Position numbers and translations under genes: made by a program. Positions 33,301 through 40,476 of a stretch of 56,163 nt of DNA are shown here, piece by piece. The notes beneath the pieces are model-generated. The model searched no databases and was not told the DNA's origin. It worked only from the letters and a program-made list of their open reading frames with translations. Within the stretch, counting starts at the first letter, position 1, and each line of letters begins with the position of its first letter. Location of the stretch: positions 1-56,163 of the forward strand of contig CAKSQS010000013.1 of assembly GCA_934486705.1 (NCBI GenBank). The letters are read 5' to 3'. This DNA comes from an uncultured Eubacteriales bacterium (GTDB taxonomy: Bacteria; Bacillota; Clostridia; Oscillospirales; Acutalibacteraceae).

Positions 33301-34858
33301 AGACTTAGCACAGCTTATTTTCGACCTTAAAAACGCCAACCGCGACGCACGCATTTCGGTAAAGCTTGTGTCCGAGGCGGGCGTCGGCACAATCGCTGCG
33401 GGCGTTGCCAAGGCGGGCGCGCAGGTGGTGCTTATTTCGGGTTATGACGGCGGCACGGGTGCTGCTCCCCAAAGCTCAATACATAATGCGGGGCTGCCGT
33501 GGGAGTTGGGGCTTTCCGAGGCGCACCAGACGCTTATTCAAAACGGGCTGCGCTCGCGCGTTATACTTGAAACCGACGGCAAGCTTATGAGCGGCAGAGA
33601 CGTGGCGATTGCCGCCATTTTGGGGGCAGAAGAGTTCGGCTTTGCAACCGCGCCGCTTATTACCATGGGCTGTATTATGATGCGCGTGTGCAACCTCGAT
33701 ACCTGCCCCTGCGGTATTGCCACGCAAAACCCCGAGCTTAGAAAACGTTTTTGCGGCAAGCCCGAATACGTTATAAACTTTATGATGTATATTGCCGAGG
33801 AACTGCGCGAGATTATGGCAAAATTAGGCGTTCACACGGTTGAGGAGCTTGTGGGGCGCACCGACCTTATAAAAGTACGCGAAAAAACCGTTACAAAACG
33901 TGCGGCAATGGCTGATCTCTCACAAATACTTTACAGCGATAATTCCGCCCCGCAGGAGGATAAGCATTTTAAAGCCGATAACGTATTTAATTTTGAGCTT
34001 GAAAAGACCGTAGACGAGGCGGTTATAATTCCCGCTTTTAAAACAGCGCTTAAAACAGGCAAGCCGAAAGCAATTGATATTGAGGTATCAAGCACCAACC
34101 GAACGCTCGGTACTATTTTCGGCTCGGAAATTACAAAAAAATATAAAAATACCTTGCCGGATGATACCTACACGATAAACTGCAAGGGCGGCGGCGGTCA
34201 GTCCTTCGGGGCGTTTATTCCGAAAGGGCTTACAATACGCCTGACTGGCGACAGCAACGATTATTTCGGCAAGGGCTTATCGGGCGGTAAGCTTATTGTA
34301 TCGCCCCCCGAAAACGCAAAATACAGGGCAGAGGAAAACATTATAATAGGCAACGTGGCGCTTTACGGCGCAACCTCGGGCGAGGCTTATATAAACGGTA
34401 TTGCAGGCGAGCGCTTTTGTGTGCGAAATTCGGGCGCATACGCCGTTTGCGAGGGCACGGGCGACCACGGCTGCGAGTATATGACGGGCGGCAGAGCCGT
34501 GATTTTAGGGCCTACGGGCAAAAACTTTGCCGCAGGTATGAGCGGCGGTATTGCCTATGTGCTGGATGAAAACTACGACTTTTATTTAAGGCTCAACAAA
34601 GAGCTTGTTACCATGACGGGCGTAGAGGAAAAGCACGATATTGAGGAGCTTAAATCTATGATTGAAAAGCACGTTGCCGCCACAGGTTCGCCTAAAGGCA
34701 CGCGAATACTTCACGATTTTGCAAATTATCTGCCTTACTTTAAAAAGATAGTGCCGAACGATTACAGCCGTATGTTACAGGAAATAAGCCGCTTTGAGGA
34801 AAAGGGTTTGCCCTATGAAGAAGCCGAGCTTGAAGCCTTTTACTCGGTACAGAAATAA
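30338..34858 (+). CDS. gltB: Glutamate synthase large subunit
   Basis: This 1,506-residue glutamate synthase alpha chain transfers the glutamine amide to 2-oxoglutarate. After a 15-residue propeptide the class II amidotransferase begins at Cys16 (DACGIGAV). The central and FMN domains follow (GAMSYGSISQEAHE, GAKPGEGGHLPG, GYDGGTGAAPQSS). The [3Fe-4S] cluster is in CIMMRVCNLDTCPCG. The C-terminal GxGxG beta-helix contains the CKGGGGQSFG and GKGLSGGKL blocks. The gene is complete and is followed by gltD after 15 bases. Confidence 0.97.
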   Translation: MTEKGLYRQQFEHDACGIGAVVNVDGTKSHKVVDNALSIVEKLEHRAGKDASGETGDGVGILVQVSHKFFKKAAKEIGIELPAEREYGVGMFFFPQDTLKRNQAKKMLEVIAEKEGVEFLGWREVPIKSEILGQKALSCMPHIMQCFLKKPDDTAKGLDFDRKLYIIRRVFEQSNDNTYVASLSSRTVVYKGMFLVGQLRRFYLDLQDEAYESAIALVHSRFSTNTTPSWERAHPNRFILHNGEINTIRGNVDRMLAREETMESAVMEDDMDKILPVVNAAGSDSAMLDNTLEFLVMNGMDLPLAVMVTIPEPWRNSKSITRAKRDFYHYYSTMMEPWDGPAAILFSDGDTVGAVLDRNGLRPSRYYITDDNTLILSSEVGVLDIPAEHIVKKSRLEPGKMLLVDTAKKRIISDEECKRYYATRKPYGEWLDQNLVRLSDLKMPNCRIERYDSKTRDRLYKAFGYTYEDVRNAIIPMAKNGAEATAAMGTDIPLAMLSDKHQPLFNYFKQLFAQVTNPPIDAIREEVVTDTCVYVGSDGNLLNETAANCGVLELPNPIITSAELVKIKAIDRPGFKVETVSLLYYTNTPLERALDHLFVECDRAYKKGANILILSDRGVDENHVAIPSLLAVSAIEQHLIRTKKRTALSVILESAEPRDVHHFATLLGYGARAVNPYLAEECITELIDKKLLDKDYHTAIRDYNSAILHGIVKIASKMGISTIQSYQSSQIFEAIGIGKEVIDKYFTNTVSRVGGIGLEEINEGVEYRHSHAFDPLGLGVDTTLDSFGEHKLRSGNDKEDHMYSPETVIALREATQFASYERFKEYTAMVDNERRPHTLRGLLEFNTEGVTPVPLEEVEPASEIVKRFKTGAMSYGSISQEAHECMAIAMNRLGGKSNSGEGGERPERLGTERGSAIKQVASGRFGVTSEYLVSAKEIQIKMAQGAKPGEGGHLPGKKVYPWIAKTRYSTPGVSLISPPPHHDIYSIEDLAQLIFDLKNANRDARISVKLVSEAGVGTIAAGVAKAGAQVVLISGYDGGTGAAPQSSIHNAGLPWELGLSEAHQTLIQNGLRSRVILETDGKLMSGRDVAIAAILGAEEFGFATAPLITMGCIMMRVCNLDTCPCGIATQNPELRKRFCGKPEYVINFMMYIAEELREIMAKLGVHTVEELVGRTDLIKVREKTVTKRAAMADLSQILYSDNSAPQEDKHFKADNVFNFELEKTVDEAVIIPAFKTALKTGKPKAIDIEVSSTNRTLGTIFGSEITKKYKNTLPDDTYTINCKGGGGQSFGAFIPKGLTIRLTGDSNDYFGKGLSGGKLIVSPPENAKYRAEENIIIGNVALYGATSGEAYINGIAGERFCVRNSGAYAVCEGTGDHGCEYMTGGRAVILGPTGKNFAAGMSGGIAYVLDENYDFYLRLNKELVTMTGVEEKHDIEELKSMIEKHVAATGSPKGTRILHDFANYLPYFKKIVPNDYSRMLQEISRFEEKGLPYEEAELEAFYSVQK

Positions 34859-34873
34859 GAAAGGGGAATAAAA

Positions 34874-36358
34874 ATGGGAAAACCAACAGGATTTTTGGAT
34901 TATGAAAGAGAAAACAATAAATCGGTAGAACCGCTTGAAAGAATAAAGAATTTCAATGAATTTCATTCCCCCATGCAAAAGGCGGAGCGCGAAAAGCAGG
35001 GCGCGCGCTGTATGAACTGCGGCGTGCCGTTCTGCCAGTCGGCAATGAAGCTCGGCGGAATGGTATCGGGCTGCCCGCTGCATAACCTTATACCCGAGTG
35101 GAACGACGAAATTTATAACGGAAACTGGGAGTATGCCTTGGCACGGCTTACCAAAACCGCAAGCTTTCCCGAGTTTACGGGCAGGGTATGCCCCGCGCTT
35201 TGCGAGGCGGCTTGCTCCTGCGGGATTTACGGAAATTCGGTAACCGTTAAGGAAAACGAGCTTGCAATTATTGAAGAGGGCTATAAAAACGGCTGGGTAA
35301 AGCCCCACCCGCCCGAGGTGCGAACGGGCAAGCGCGTAGCTGTGGTAGGCTCGGGTCCTTCGGGGCTTGCCTGCGCGCAGCGGCTTAACAGCCGCGGGCA
35401 CAGCGTTACGGTTTACGAAAAGGATGACCGCATAGGCGGGCTTTTAATGTACGGCATACCTAATATGAAGCTTGAAAAGCAGATAGTTGACCGCCGCGTA
35501 AAGCTTATGACCGACGAGGGTATAGAGTTTAAAACGGGCGTGGACGTAGGCAAAGATATATCCGCCGACGAGCTTTTAAAGACCTATGACGCGGTGGTGC
35601 TTTGCTGCGGCGCGGGCAATGCGCGCGACCTTAAAGCCGAAAACCGCGATATTAAGGGAATTTACTTTGCGGTTGATTTTCTTAAATCCACCACAAAGGC
35701 ACTGCTTGATAATAAGCTTCAATCGGGCTTTATATCCGCAAAGGGTAAGGACGTCATAATTGTGGGCGGCGGCGATACGGGCAACGACTGTGTAGGCACA
35801 TGCATACGCCACGGCTGCAAATCGGTAACCCAGCTTGAAATGATGCCGAAATTGCCCGACGGCAGAACCGACGCTAACCCCTGGCCGCAGTACCCAAGGG
35901 TGTGCAAAACAGATTACGGTCAAGAAGAGGCAATAGCCGTTTTCGGGCGCGACCCGCGCGTTTACTGCACCACCGTTAAAGCCTTTGTACCTGACGAAAA
36001 AGGTAATATAAAAGCTGTGGTAACGGTTGAATTAAAACCCGAGAAGGACGAAAAAACAGGCAGAACCGTTATGACGGAAATTCCCGATAGCGAAAAAACG
36101 CTTGATTGCTCGCTTTTGCTTATAGCCGCAGGATTTTTAGGACCTAAGCCCTATATTGCAAAAAGCTTTGGGGCAGAGACCGACGGGCGCAGCAATATCG
36201 CAACCGCCGCAGGCTCTTACAAAACAAGCGTTGATAAGCTTTTCACTGCGGGGGACTGCCACCGCGGGCAGTCGCTCGTTGTGTGGGCAATAGCCGAGGG
36301 CAGAGCCGCCGCAAAGGAAATTGACGAATATTTAATGGGATATACCAATTTGGTATAG
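34874..36358 (+). CDS. gltD: Glutamate synthase small subunit
   Basis: The beta subunit passes electrons from NAD(P)H to GltB through FAD and two [4Fe-4S] clusters. Cluster motifs are CMNCGVPFCQS and GRVCPALCEAACSC. FAD and NAD(P) sites are VVGSGPSGLACAQ and VGGGDTGNDCVGT. The C-terminal block is FTAGDCHRGQSLVVWAIAEGR. At 494 residues it is normal length. Its final codons (GYTNLV and stop) form a 20-bp repeat found again at 37504-37523, so the 3' end is an apparent integration site whose use leaves the protein unchanged. Confidence 0.97.
   Translation: MGKPTGFLDYERENNKSVEPLERIKNFNEFHSPMQKAEREKQGARCMNCGVPFCQSAMKLGGMVSGCPLHNLIPEWNDEIYNGNWEYALARLTKTASFPEFTGRVCPALCEAACSCGIYGNSVTVKENELAIIEEGYKNGWVKPHPPEVRTGKRVAVVGSGPSGLACAQRLNSRGHSVTVYEKDDRIGGLLMYGIPNMKLEKQIVDRRVKLMTDEGIEFKTGVDVGKDISADELLKTYDAVVLCCGAGNARDLKAENRDIKGIYFAVDFLKSTTKALLDNKLQSGFISAKGKDVIIVGGGDTGNDCVGTCIRHGCKSVTQLEMMPKLPDGRTDANPWPQYPRVCKTDYGQEEAIAVFGRDPRVYCTTVKAFVPDEKGNIKAVVTVELKPEKDEKTGRTVMTEIPDSEKTLDCSLLLIAAGFLGPKPYIAKSFGAETDGRSNIATAAGSYKTSVDKLFTAGDCHRGQSLVVWAIAEGRAAAKEIDEYLMGYTNLV
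36337..36356 (+). repeat. Left att-like direct repeat (inside gltD)
   Basis: GGGATATACCAATTTGGTAT, identical to 37504-37523. It encodes the last six residues of GltD and is followed by AG, which completes the TAG stop. It contains a 7-bp inverted repeat around a single central T. Confidence 0.8.
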
Positions 36359-36363
36359 TAAAC

Positions 36364-36396
36364 GGTGCTGTTGCGTTAACGTGACAGCACCCTTTT
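36364..36396. terminator. Bidirectional terminator between gltD and the XRE gene
   Basis: A 28-base hairpin (36364-36391) pairs GGTGCTGT with ACAGCACC and extends inward with two G-U pairs. CTTTTATTA follows on the plus strand. It lies inside the putative insert and serves converging gltD and the XRE gene. Confidence 0.8.
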
Positions 36397-36397
36397 A

Positions 36398-36640
36398 TTA
36401 TTCAATTCCGAGTAACCAGGCAGGCGTTACCTTTAAAATTTTAGCAAGCTCTCTTAATTCGTAGTCTGCCACAAACCGTGTTCCTATTTCAATTCGGGAT
36501 ACACTGTCGCGCTCTATAATGATCCCGTTTATTTGCAGTTTCGCTGCCAAATCGCTTTGCGTCAGCTTTAATTCAGTGCGTGCCGTGTGCACTCTTTCTC
36601 CGCATATATTCTTTTTTCCGTTGTAATCATAAATTTTCAT
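36398..36640 (-). CDS. Small XRE-family helix-turn-helix regulator
   Basis: The 80-residue protein is essentially one Cro/CI-type DNA-binding domain. The recognition region is LTQSDLAAKLQINGIIIERDSVSRIE, followed by YELRELAKILKVTPAWLLG, which is typical of phage and plasmid repressors. It is transcribed divergently from the membrane-protein gene at 36752. The shared control region carries three copies of a TGTTAAAG-type site, so it likely represses that gene and itself. AGGGTG precedes the ATG. Its AT-rich surroundings and location in the repeat-bounded segment point to acquisition. Confidence 0.88.
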   Translation of the reverse strand: MKIYDYNGKKNICGERVHTARTELKLTQSDLAAKLQINGIIIERDSVSRIEIGTRFVADYELRELAKILKVTPAWLLGIE

Positions 36641-36653
36641 ACCATCACCCTTA

Positions 36654-36720
36654 TGTGTTAAAGATAAGATTTTTTCTTGACTTTAACATATTTCGGTGGT
36701 ATTATTGTGTTAAAGATAAG
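36654..36720. promoter_or_regulatory. Promoter of the 36752 gene with three operator-like sites
   Basis: TTGACT (36677-36682), 17 bases, TATTAT (36700-36705) form a strong plus-strand promoter. A perfect 15-bp direct repeat TGTGTTAAAGATAAG occurs at 36654-36668 and 36706-36720, one upstream of the -35 and one at the start site. Between them 36676-36690 matches the inverted repeat unit at 12 of 15 positions and overlaps the -35. The centre spacing of 52 bp is close to five helical turns. The adjacent XRE protein is the likely ligand. Confidence 0.75.
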
Positions 36721-36751
36721 CATTTAAATTATTATCGGAGAAGAAGTTAAT

Positions 36752-37468
36752 ATGGAAGATAATTTACTTAATACTCTTGAAAATGCAGAACAGTATTTTG
36801 CGATCATAGACCGTTATAATGATTTAATTGAAGATTATAAGAAAAATTCAAATTTCCAAAGGGAAAAATATTGGTTTTTAAAAAATCAAAAGAAACTTTC
36901 ACCGGTAATGACTTTACCCGTTTTTTTGGGCGGATTTTTTGGATCGGTTTTAATAGAAAACTTCATTATGCAGTCAAATCCCGCATTGTATAATGAAGAT
37001 TTTGTAAAATCGGCTCTTATTTTAAGTTTTTTCTTTGCATTCGTTTCAGCTTTGGCATATGCATTAACTTGCAGAAACAAAAGAAAGAAAATTGAAAATC
37101 AAGCGGAAAATTTTTGGAATAATGAAGGATTGGTAACCACTCAAAAAAATAATGAAAAAATAAAGGAAATAACCGTTGCCTTAAATGATTTTGTTAATGA
37201 AAATGCCGAAATTGCGGCAAAAATCCCCCCTGATTACAGAAATTTTTCTGCAACTTCATTTATGGCTAATGCAGTTCGTAATTATCGTGCCAACACATTA
37301 AAAGAAGCTATAAATCTTTATGAAGAAGAAATGCACAAAATAAAAATGCTTGATAACCAGATGCGTACAAATAATCAGATTTATGATTTGTGTATAATGC
37401 AAGCGAAAACAAATTCAGAGCTTAAGTGTATGAAAAGCCTGCAAATACTTGATACAATCGGAAAATAA
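36752..37468 (+). CDS. Two-helix membrane protein with flanking coiled coils, unknown function
   Basis: The 238-residue protein has a charged, probably coiled-coil N-terminus (1-50) and two membrane helices (about 52-72 and 86-106) joined by a short loop. A long charged C-terminal domain (108-238) follows. Both ends are probably cytoplasmic. The block PPDYRNFSATSFMANAVRNY...TLKEAINLYEEEMHKIKM (159-199) resembles a region I have seen in uncharacterised Firmicutes membrane proteins, often beside regulators. The gene is much more AT-rich than its neighbours. It is the only cargo of the repeat-bounded segment. A defence, stress or addiction role is possible but unsupported. Confidence 0.75.
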   Translation: MEDNLLNTLENAEQYFAIIDRYNDLIEDYKKNSNFQREKYWFLKNQKKLSPVMTLPVFLGGFFGSVLIENFIMQSNPALYNEDFVKSALILSFFFAFVSALAYALTCRNKRKKIENQAENFWNNEGLVTTQKNNEKIKEITVALNDFVNENAEIAAKIPPDYRNFSATSFMANAVRNYRANTLKEAINLYEEEMHKIKMLDNQMRTNNQIYDLCIMQAKTNSELKCMKSLQILDTIGK

Positions 37469-37503
37469 TTTCTTAACCGATAACATTACGTAATATGCAA
37501 TAC

Positions 37504-37523
37504 GGGATATACCAATTTGGTAT
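37504..37523 (+). repeat. Right att-like direct repeat
   Basis: Identical in 20 of 20 bases to the end of gltD (36337-36356). It is followed by GA, giving GGA TAT ACC AAT TTG GTA TGA in the gltD frame. It looks like the displaced original 3' end of gltD. Confidence 0.8.
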
Positions 37524-37535
37524 GATTTTACAATC

Positions 37536-37577
37536 CGCCCCGCCGCAATTCTTTAAATGATTGCGGCGGGGCGGCGC
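37536..37577 (+). terminator. Strong terminator, probably the original gltBD terminator
   Basis: A perfect 14-bp GC-rich stem (37536-37549 with 37560-37573) with a 10-base loop is followed by GCGCGTTTT. It lies 13 bases after the right repeat. If the insert were absent, it would sit directly behind gltD. Confidence 0.8.
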
Positions 37578-37613
37578 GTTTTAAAAAAGTAATAAATTTA
37601 CTTCATTTAACTA

Positions 37614-37642
37614 TTGTGTCCGCCTGAAAAATAATGTATAAT
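37614..37642 (+). promoter_or_regulatory. Promoter of the cysteine desulfurase-thiI operon
   Basis: TTGTGT (37614-37619), 17 bases, TATAAT (37637-37642). The leader is about 30 bases and contains AGGAAG ahead of a TTG start. Confidence 0.6.
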
Positions 37643-37679
37643 ATAGTATATTGTATTTTTATTTAGGAAGTGCGCGTTT

Positions 37680-38819
37680 TTGAACGGTATCGTTTATCTT
37701 GATAACAGCTCCACCACCAAGCCCTGCAAGCGGGCTATTGACGGTATAAATAAAGCCCTTTGCCATAATTGGGGCAACCCCTCTTCCCTGCATACGTTAG
37801 GTATTGAGGCGGAAACGGATGTAACCGCGGCGCGGGAATGCGTTGCTCGTTCCGTCGGCGTGCGGAGTGACGAAATAATATTCACGGGCAGCGGAACAGA
37901 GGCTAACAACACCGCCATGCTCTCCTGCCTTAAAGCGGCAAAGCGCGGCGGCAGGGTTATTACCACGGCAATTGAGCATCCTTCTGTTTTGGAGACCTGC
38001 AAGCGCCTTACCGCCGCGGGGCTTGAGGTGATTTATTTAAAACCCGCGCATAACGGCAAGGTGGAGCCCCAAGACCTGAAAAACGCGCTTACCGATAACA
38101 CGCTGCTTGTGAGTATGATGCTTGTAAACAACGAGACAGGGGCTGTTCAACCGATAGCCGAGGCTGCCGCACTTATAAAACGAATAAGCCCTAAGGCGCT
38201 TTTTCATTGCGATGCGGTCCAGGCATACGGCAAGCTGCCTATAAACGTAAAGCAGCAGGGTATAGACCTGCTTACCGCAAGCGGTCATAAAATTCACGGA
38301 CCTAAGGGCATAGGCTTTCTTTTCAGAAAAAAGGGCGTAAGCATTCCGCCCTTTATAACGGGCGGCGGGCAGGAAAACGGCATGCGCTCGGGAACAGAGC
38401 CCGTTCCGCTTATAATGGGGCTTAAAGGCGCGGTTGAGGATCTGCCCGATTTGAATGCGCAGCTTGAAAAGCAAAAAGCGCTGTGGAGCTATGCTAAAGA
38501 TACGCTTATAAGCCGCTGCGGGGCGATAATGAATTCCCCCGACGACGCACTGCCTTACATACTCAATATATCACTTCCCAGATATCGCTCCGAAACTCTT
38601 TTGCACTTTTTAGAGGCAAGAAATATTTTCGTTTCAAGCGGCAGCGCCTGTGCAAAGGGTCACGGCAGCTATGTTTTAAAGGAAATGGGGCTGAATCCCG
38701 CTTTGACCGACAGCGCGCTTAGAATAAGCTTTTGCAGAGATAACACCGAAAACGATATAAACCTTTTGGCTGACGCCTTGTGCGACGCCGAAAAGGCTTT
38801 AAGAAAGGCGAATATATGA
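37680..38819 (+). CDS. Cysteine desulfurase (NifS/IscS-like), sulfur donor to ThiI
   Basis: This PLP enzyme takes sulfur from cysteine as a persulfide. It has the YLDNSSTTKP start, the SGTEANN block, PLP lysine Lys204 (SGHKIHGPKG) and catalytic Cys324 (SSGSACAKG). Length is 379 residues. The TTG start at 37680 gives the conserved N-terminus and has AGGAAG upstream; no in-frame ATG is close. The thiI gene overlaps its end by 4 bases. As in Bacillus NifZ-ThiI, a dedicated desulfurase for tRNA thiolation is the best reading. Confidence 0.93.
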   Translation: MNGIVYLDNSSTTKPCKRAIDGINKALCHNWGNPSSLHTLGIEAETDVTAARECVARSVGVRSDEIIFTGSGTEANNTAMLSCLKAAKRGGRVITTAIEHPSVLETCKRLTAAGLEVIYLKPAHNGKVEPQDLKNALTDNTLLVSMMLVNNETGAVQPIAEAAALIKRISPKALFHCDAVQAYGKLPINVKQQGIDLLTASGHKIHGPKGIGFLFRKKGVSIPPFITGGGQENGMRSGTEPVPLIMGLKGAVEDLPDLNAQLEKQKALWSYAKDTLISRCGAIMNSPDDALPYILNISLPRYRSETLLHFLEARNIFVSSGSACAKGHGSYVLKEMGLNPALTDSALRISFCRDNTENDINLLADALCDAEKALRKANI

Positions 38820-39985
38820 AAGAAATAATACTTATTAAAAACGGCGAATTAGCGCTTAAAGGGCTTAACCGCCGCAATTTTGAAGACGCGCTTATAAAAA
38901 ATATAAAAAGACGGCTTAAAAGCCTCGGCGAAACCGAGGTTCGCAGCTCACAGTCTACTATATATATAGAGCCTAAATCGGAAAATTACGATTTTGAAGA
39001 GGCGCTCTGCCGCGTTAAAAAAATATTCGGCATTGCGGGTTTCAGCCGCGCCTGTGTTTGCGAGAAAACAGCCGAAGATATATTTACACGCGCGCCCGAG
39101 TATTTAAAGCCTATAATGGAAAGCATTAGAACCTTTAAGGTTGAGGCAAAGCGGGCAGATAAAACATTTCCGCTCACCTCCCCCGAAATTTGCAGGGAAT
39201 TGGGCGGCGTGCTGCTTGATAATTTCCCGCATTTAACGGTTGACGTGCACAACCCCGACAGAACGGTTTACGTAGAGGTACGCGATTACGCGGCGTATAT
39301 AAGGTGCGAGCAAATAAAAGGCGCGGGCGGCTTGCCCGTAGGCACGGCAGGCAAAGCCTCCATTCTTATTTCCGGCGGGATCGACAGCCCCGTGGCCGCC
39401 TGGACCATGGCAAAGCGCGGTTTGCGCCTTGACGCCATACACTTTGCAAGCCCGCCTTATACAAGCCCGCGCGCCGAGCTTAAGGTGCGCGCCCTGCTTA
39501 AAAAGGTGGCGGCATATTCGGGGGCAATAAATTTAGCAATAGTGCCGTTTACCGAGATACAGGATGAAATCGGCAAAAACTGCCCCGAGGATTATTTCAC
39601 GCTTATAATGCGGCGTATGATGATGCGTATTTCCGAAAGGTTAGCGCGAAATTCGGGCAGTCTTGCGCTTATAACAGGGGAAAGCCTCGGTCAGGTTGCA
39701 AGCCAGACCCTGCCCGCGCTCGTCACGACCGACAGCGTTACAAATATGCCCGTTCTGCGCCCGCTTATAGGTATGGATAAGGAAGAGATTATAAAAATCT
39801 CCCGCGATATTGACGCGTTTGAAACCTCAATTTTGCCTTATGAGGATTGCTGCACGGTATTCACCCCCAAGCACCCGAAAACGCGCCCCACCCTTTCAGC
39901 CTGCGAGGATGCGGAAAAGAATTTAGCGGTGGAAGAGCTTATAGAAAAAGCCGTAAACGGCACCGAATTTTCGGTGATAGAATAA
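38816..39985 (+). CDS. thiI: tRNA 4-thiouridine synthase ThiI
   Basis: ThiI adenylates U8 of tRNA and inserts sulfur; some family members also serve thiazole synthesis. The protein has 389 residues: an N-terminal ferredoxin-like and THUMP region, then a PP-loop SGGIDS (186-191). There is no C-terminal rhodanese domain, as usual in Gram-positives, which fits a partner desulfurase. ATG 38816 follows AAGGCG and overlaps the upstream gene by 4 bases (ATGA). An upstream in-frame start lies inside the desulfurase gene and was rejected. Confidence 0.94.
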   Translation: MKEIILIKNGELALKGLNRRNFEDALIKNIKRRLKSLGETEVRSSQSTIYIEPKSENYDFEEALCRVKKIFGIAGFSRACVCEKTAEDIFTRAPEYLKPIMESIRTFKVEAKRADKTFPLTSPEICRELGGVLLDNFPHLTVDVHNPDRTVYVEVRDYAAYIRCEQIKGAGGLPVGTAGKASILISGGIDSPVAAWTMAKRGLRLDAIHFASPPYTSPRAELKVRALLKKVAAYSGAINLAIVPFTEIQDEIGKNCPEDYFTLIMRRMMMRISERLARNSGSLALITGESLGQVASQTLPALVTTDSVTNMPVLRPLIGMDKEEIIKISRDIDAFETSILPYEDCCTVFTPKHPKTRPTLSACEDAEKNLAVEELIEKAVNGTEFSVIE

Positions 39986-40476
39986 TGAATTCCGAAATTT
40001 ACAGCACCGCCGAGCAATTGGTGGGTCTGCTCAAAGAAAAAAATTTGCTTATAGCCACTGCCGAATCCTGCACAGGCGGGCTTGTTTCTTCCTATATAAC
40101 CGCCGTTTCGGGGTCATCCGCAGTTTTCGAGTTAGGTATAGCGTCATACTCCTGCCGAATAAAGAATGAGGCTTTGGGGGTAAAAAAGGAAACGCTTGAT
40201 ACATTGGGCGCGGTTAGCCGCGAAACAGCGCGGCAAATGGCGGAATGCATACTTAAAAAAGCCGCTGCCGATATAGGTATTTCGGTAACGGGGGTTGCAG
40301 GACCGAACGGTTCAGAGGGGCATATGCCGGGGCTTGTTTACATAGCCGCAGCCTATAAAGGCGGGGCTACGGTAAAGGAGCTTAATATAAGCCCCATAAG
40401 CCGCGAATATGTAAGAGAGCAGGCGGCAGAGCAGCTTTTAAGGCTTGCACTTAATACAGTCAGGGAAGTATTTTGA
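39985..40476 (+). CDS. pncC: Nicotinamide-nucleotide amidase, stand-alone CinA C-terminal domain
   Basis: PncC deamidates nicotinamide mononucleotide to recycle NAD. The 163-residue protein is the CinA C-terminal domain alone: TAESCTGGLVSS (25-36), SYSCRIKNEALGV and VTGVAGPNG blocks. The ATG shares one base with the thiI stop (TAATG). The N-terminal MoCF half of full-length CinA is not attached. A diverged MoCF-like domain appears in the gene at 41496. Confidence 0.92.
   Translation: MNSEIYSTAEQLVGLLKEKNLLIATAESCTGGLVSSYITAVSGSSAVFELGIASYSCRIKNEALGVKKETLDTLGAVSRETARQMAECILKKAAADIGISVTGVAGPNGSEGHMPGLVYIAAAYKGGATVKELNISPISREYVREQAAEQLLRLALNTVREVF

Larger units (their letters stand above)
36337..37523. 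mobile_element. Putative non-autonomous integrative element at the 3' end of gltD
   Basis: A 20-bp perfect direct repeat (36337-36356 and 37504-37523) bounds a visibly AT-rich segment. It holds a terminator, a XRE regulator, an operator region and one membrane-protein gene. Both repeat copies encode Gly-Tyr-Thr-Asn-Leu-Val and both are followed at once by an in-frame stop (TAG, TGA). A strong terminator at 37536-37573 would directly follow gltD if the 1,167 bp were removed. The repeat contains the dyad ATACCAA-T-TTGGTAT. No integrase gene is inside, so mobility would need a recombinase elsewhere. Confidence 0.6.

Noticed and set aside
30643..34468. Several minus-strand frames inside gltB
   Set aside because: gltB is continuous and conserved throughout, and these frames lack ribosome binding sites and motifs.
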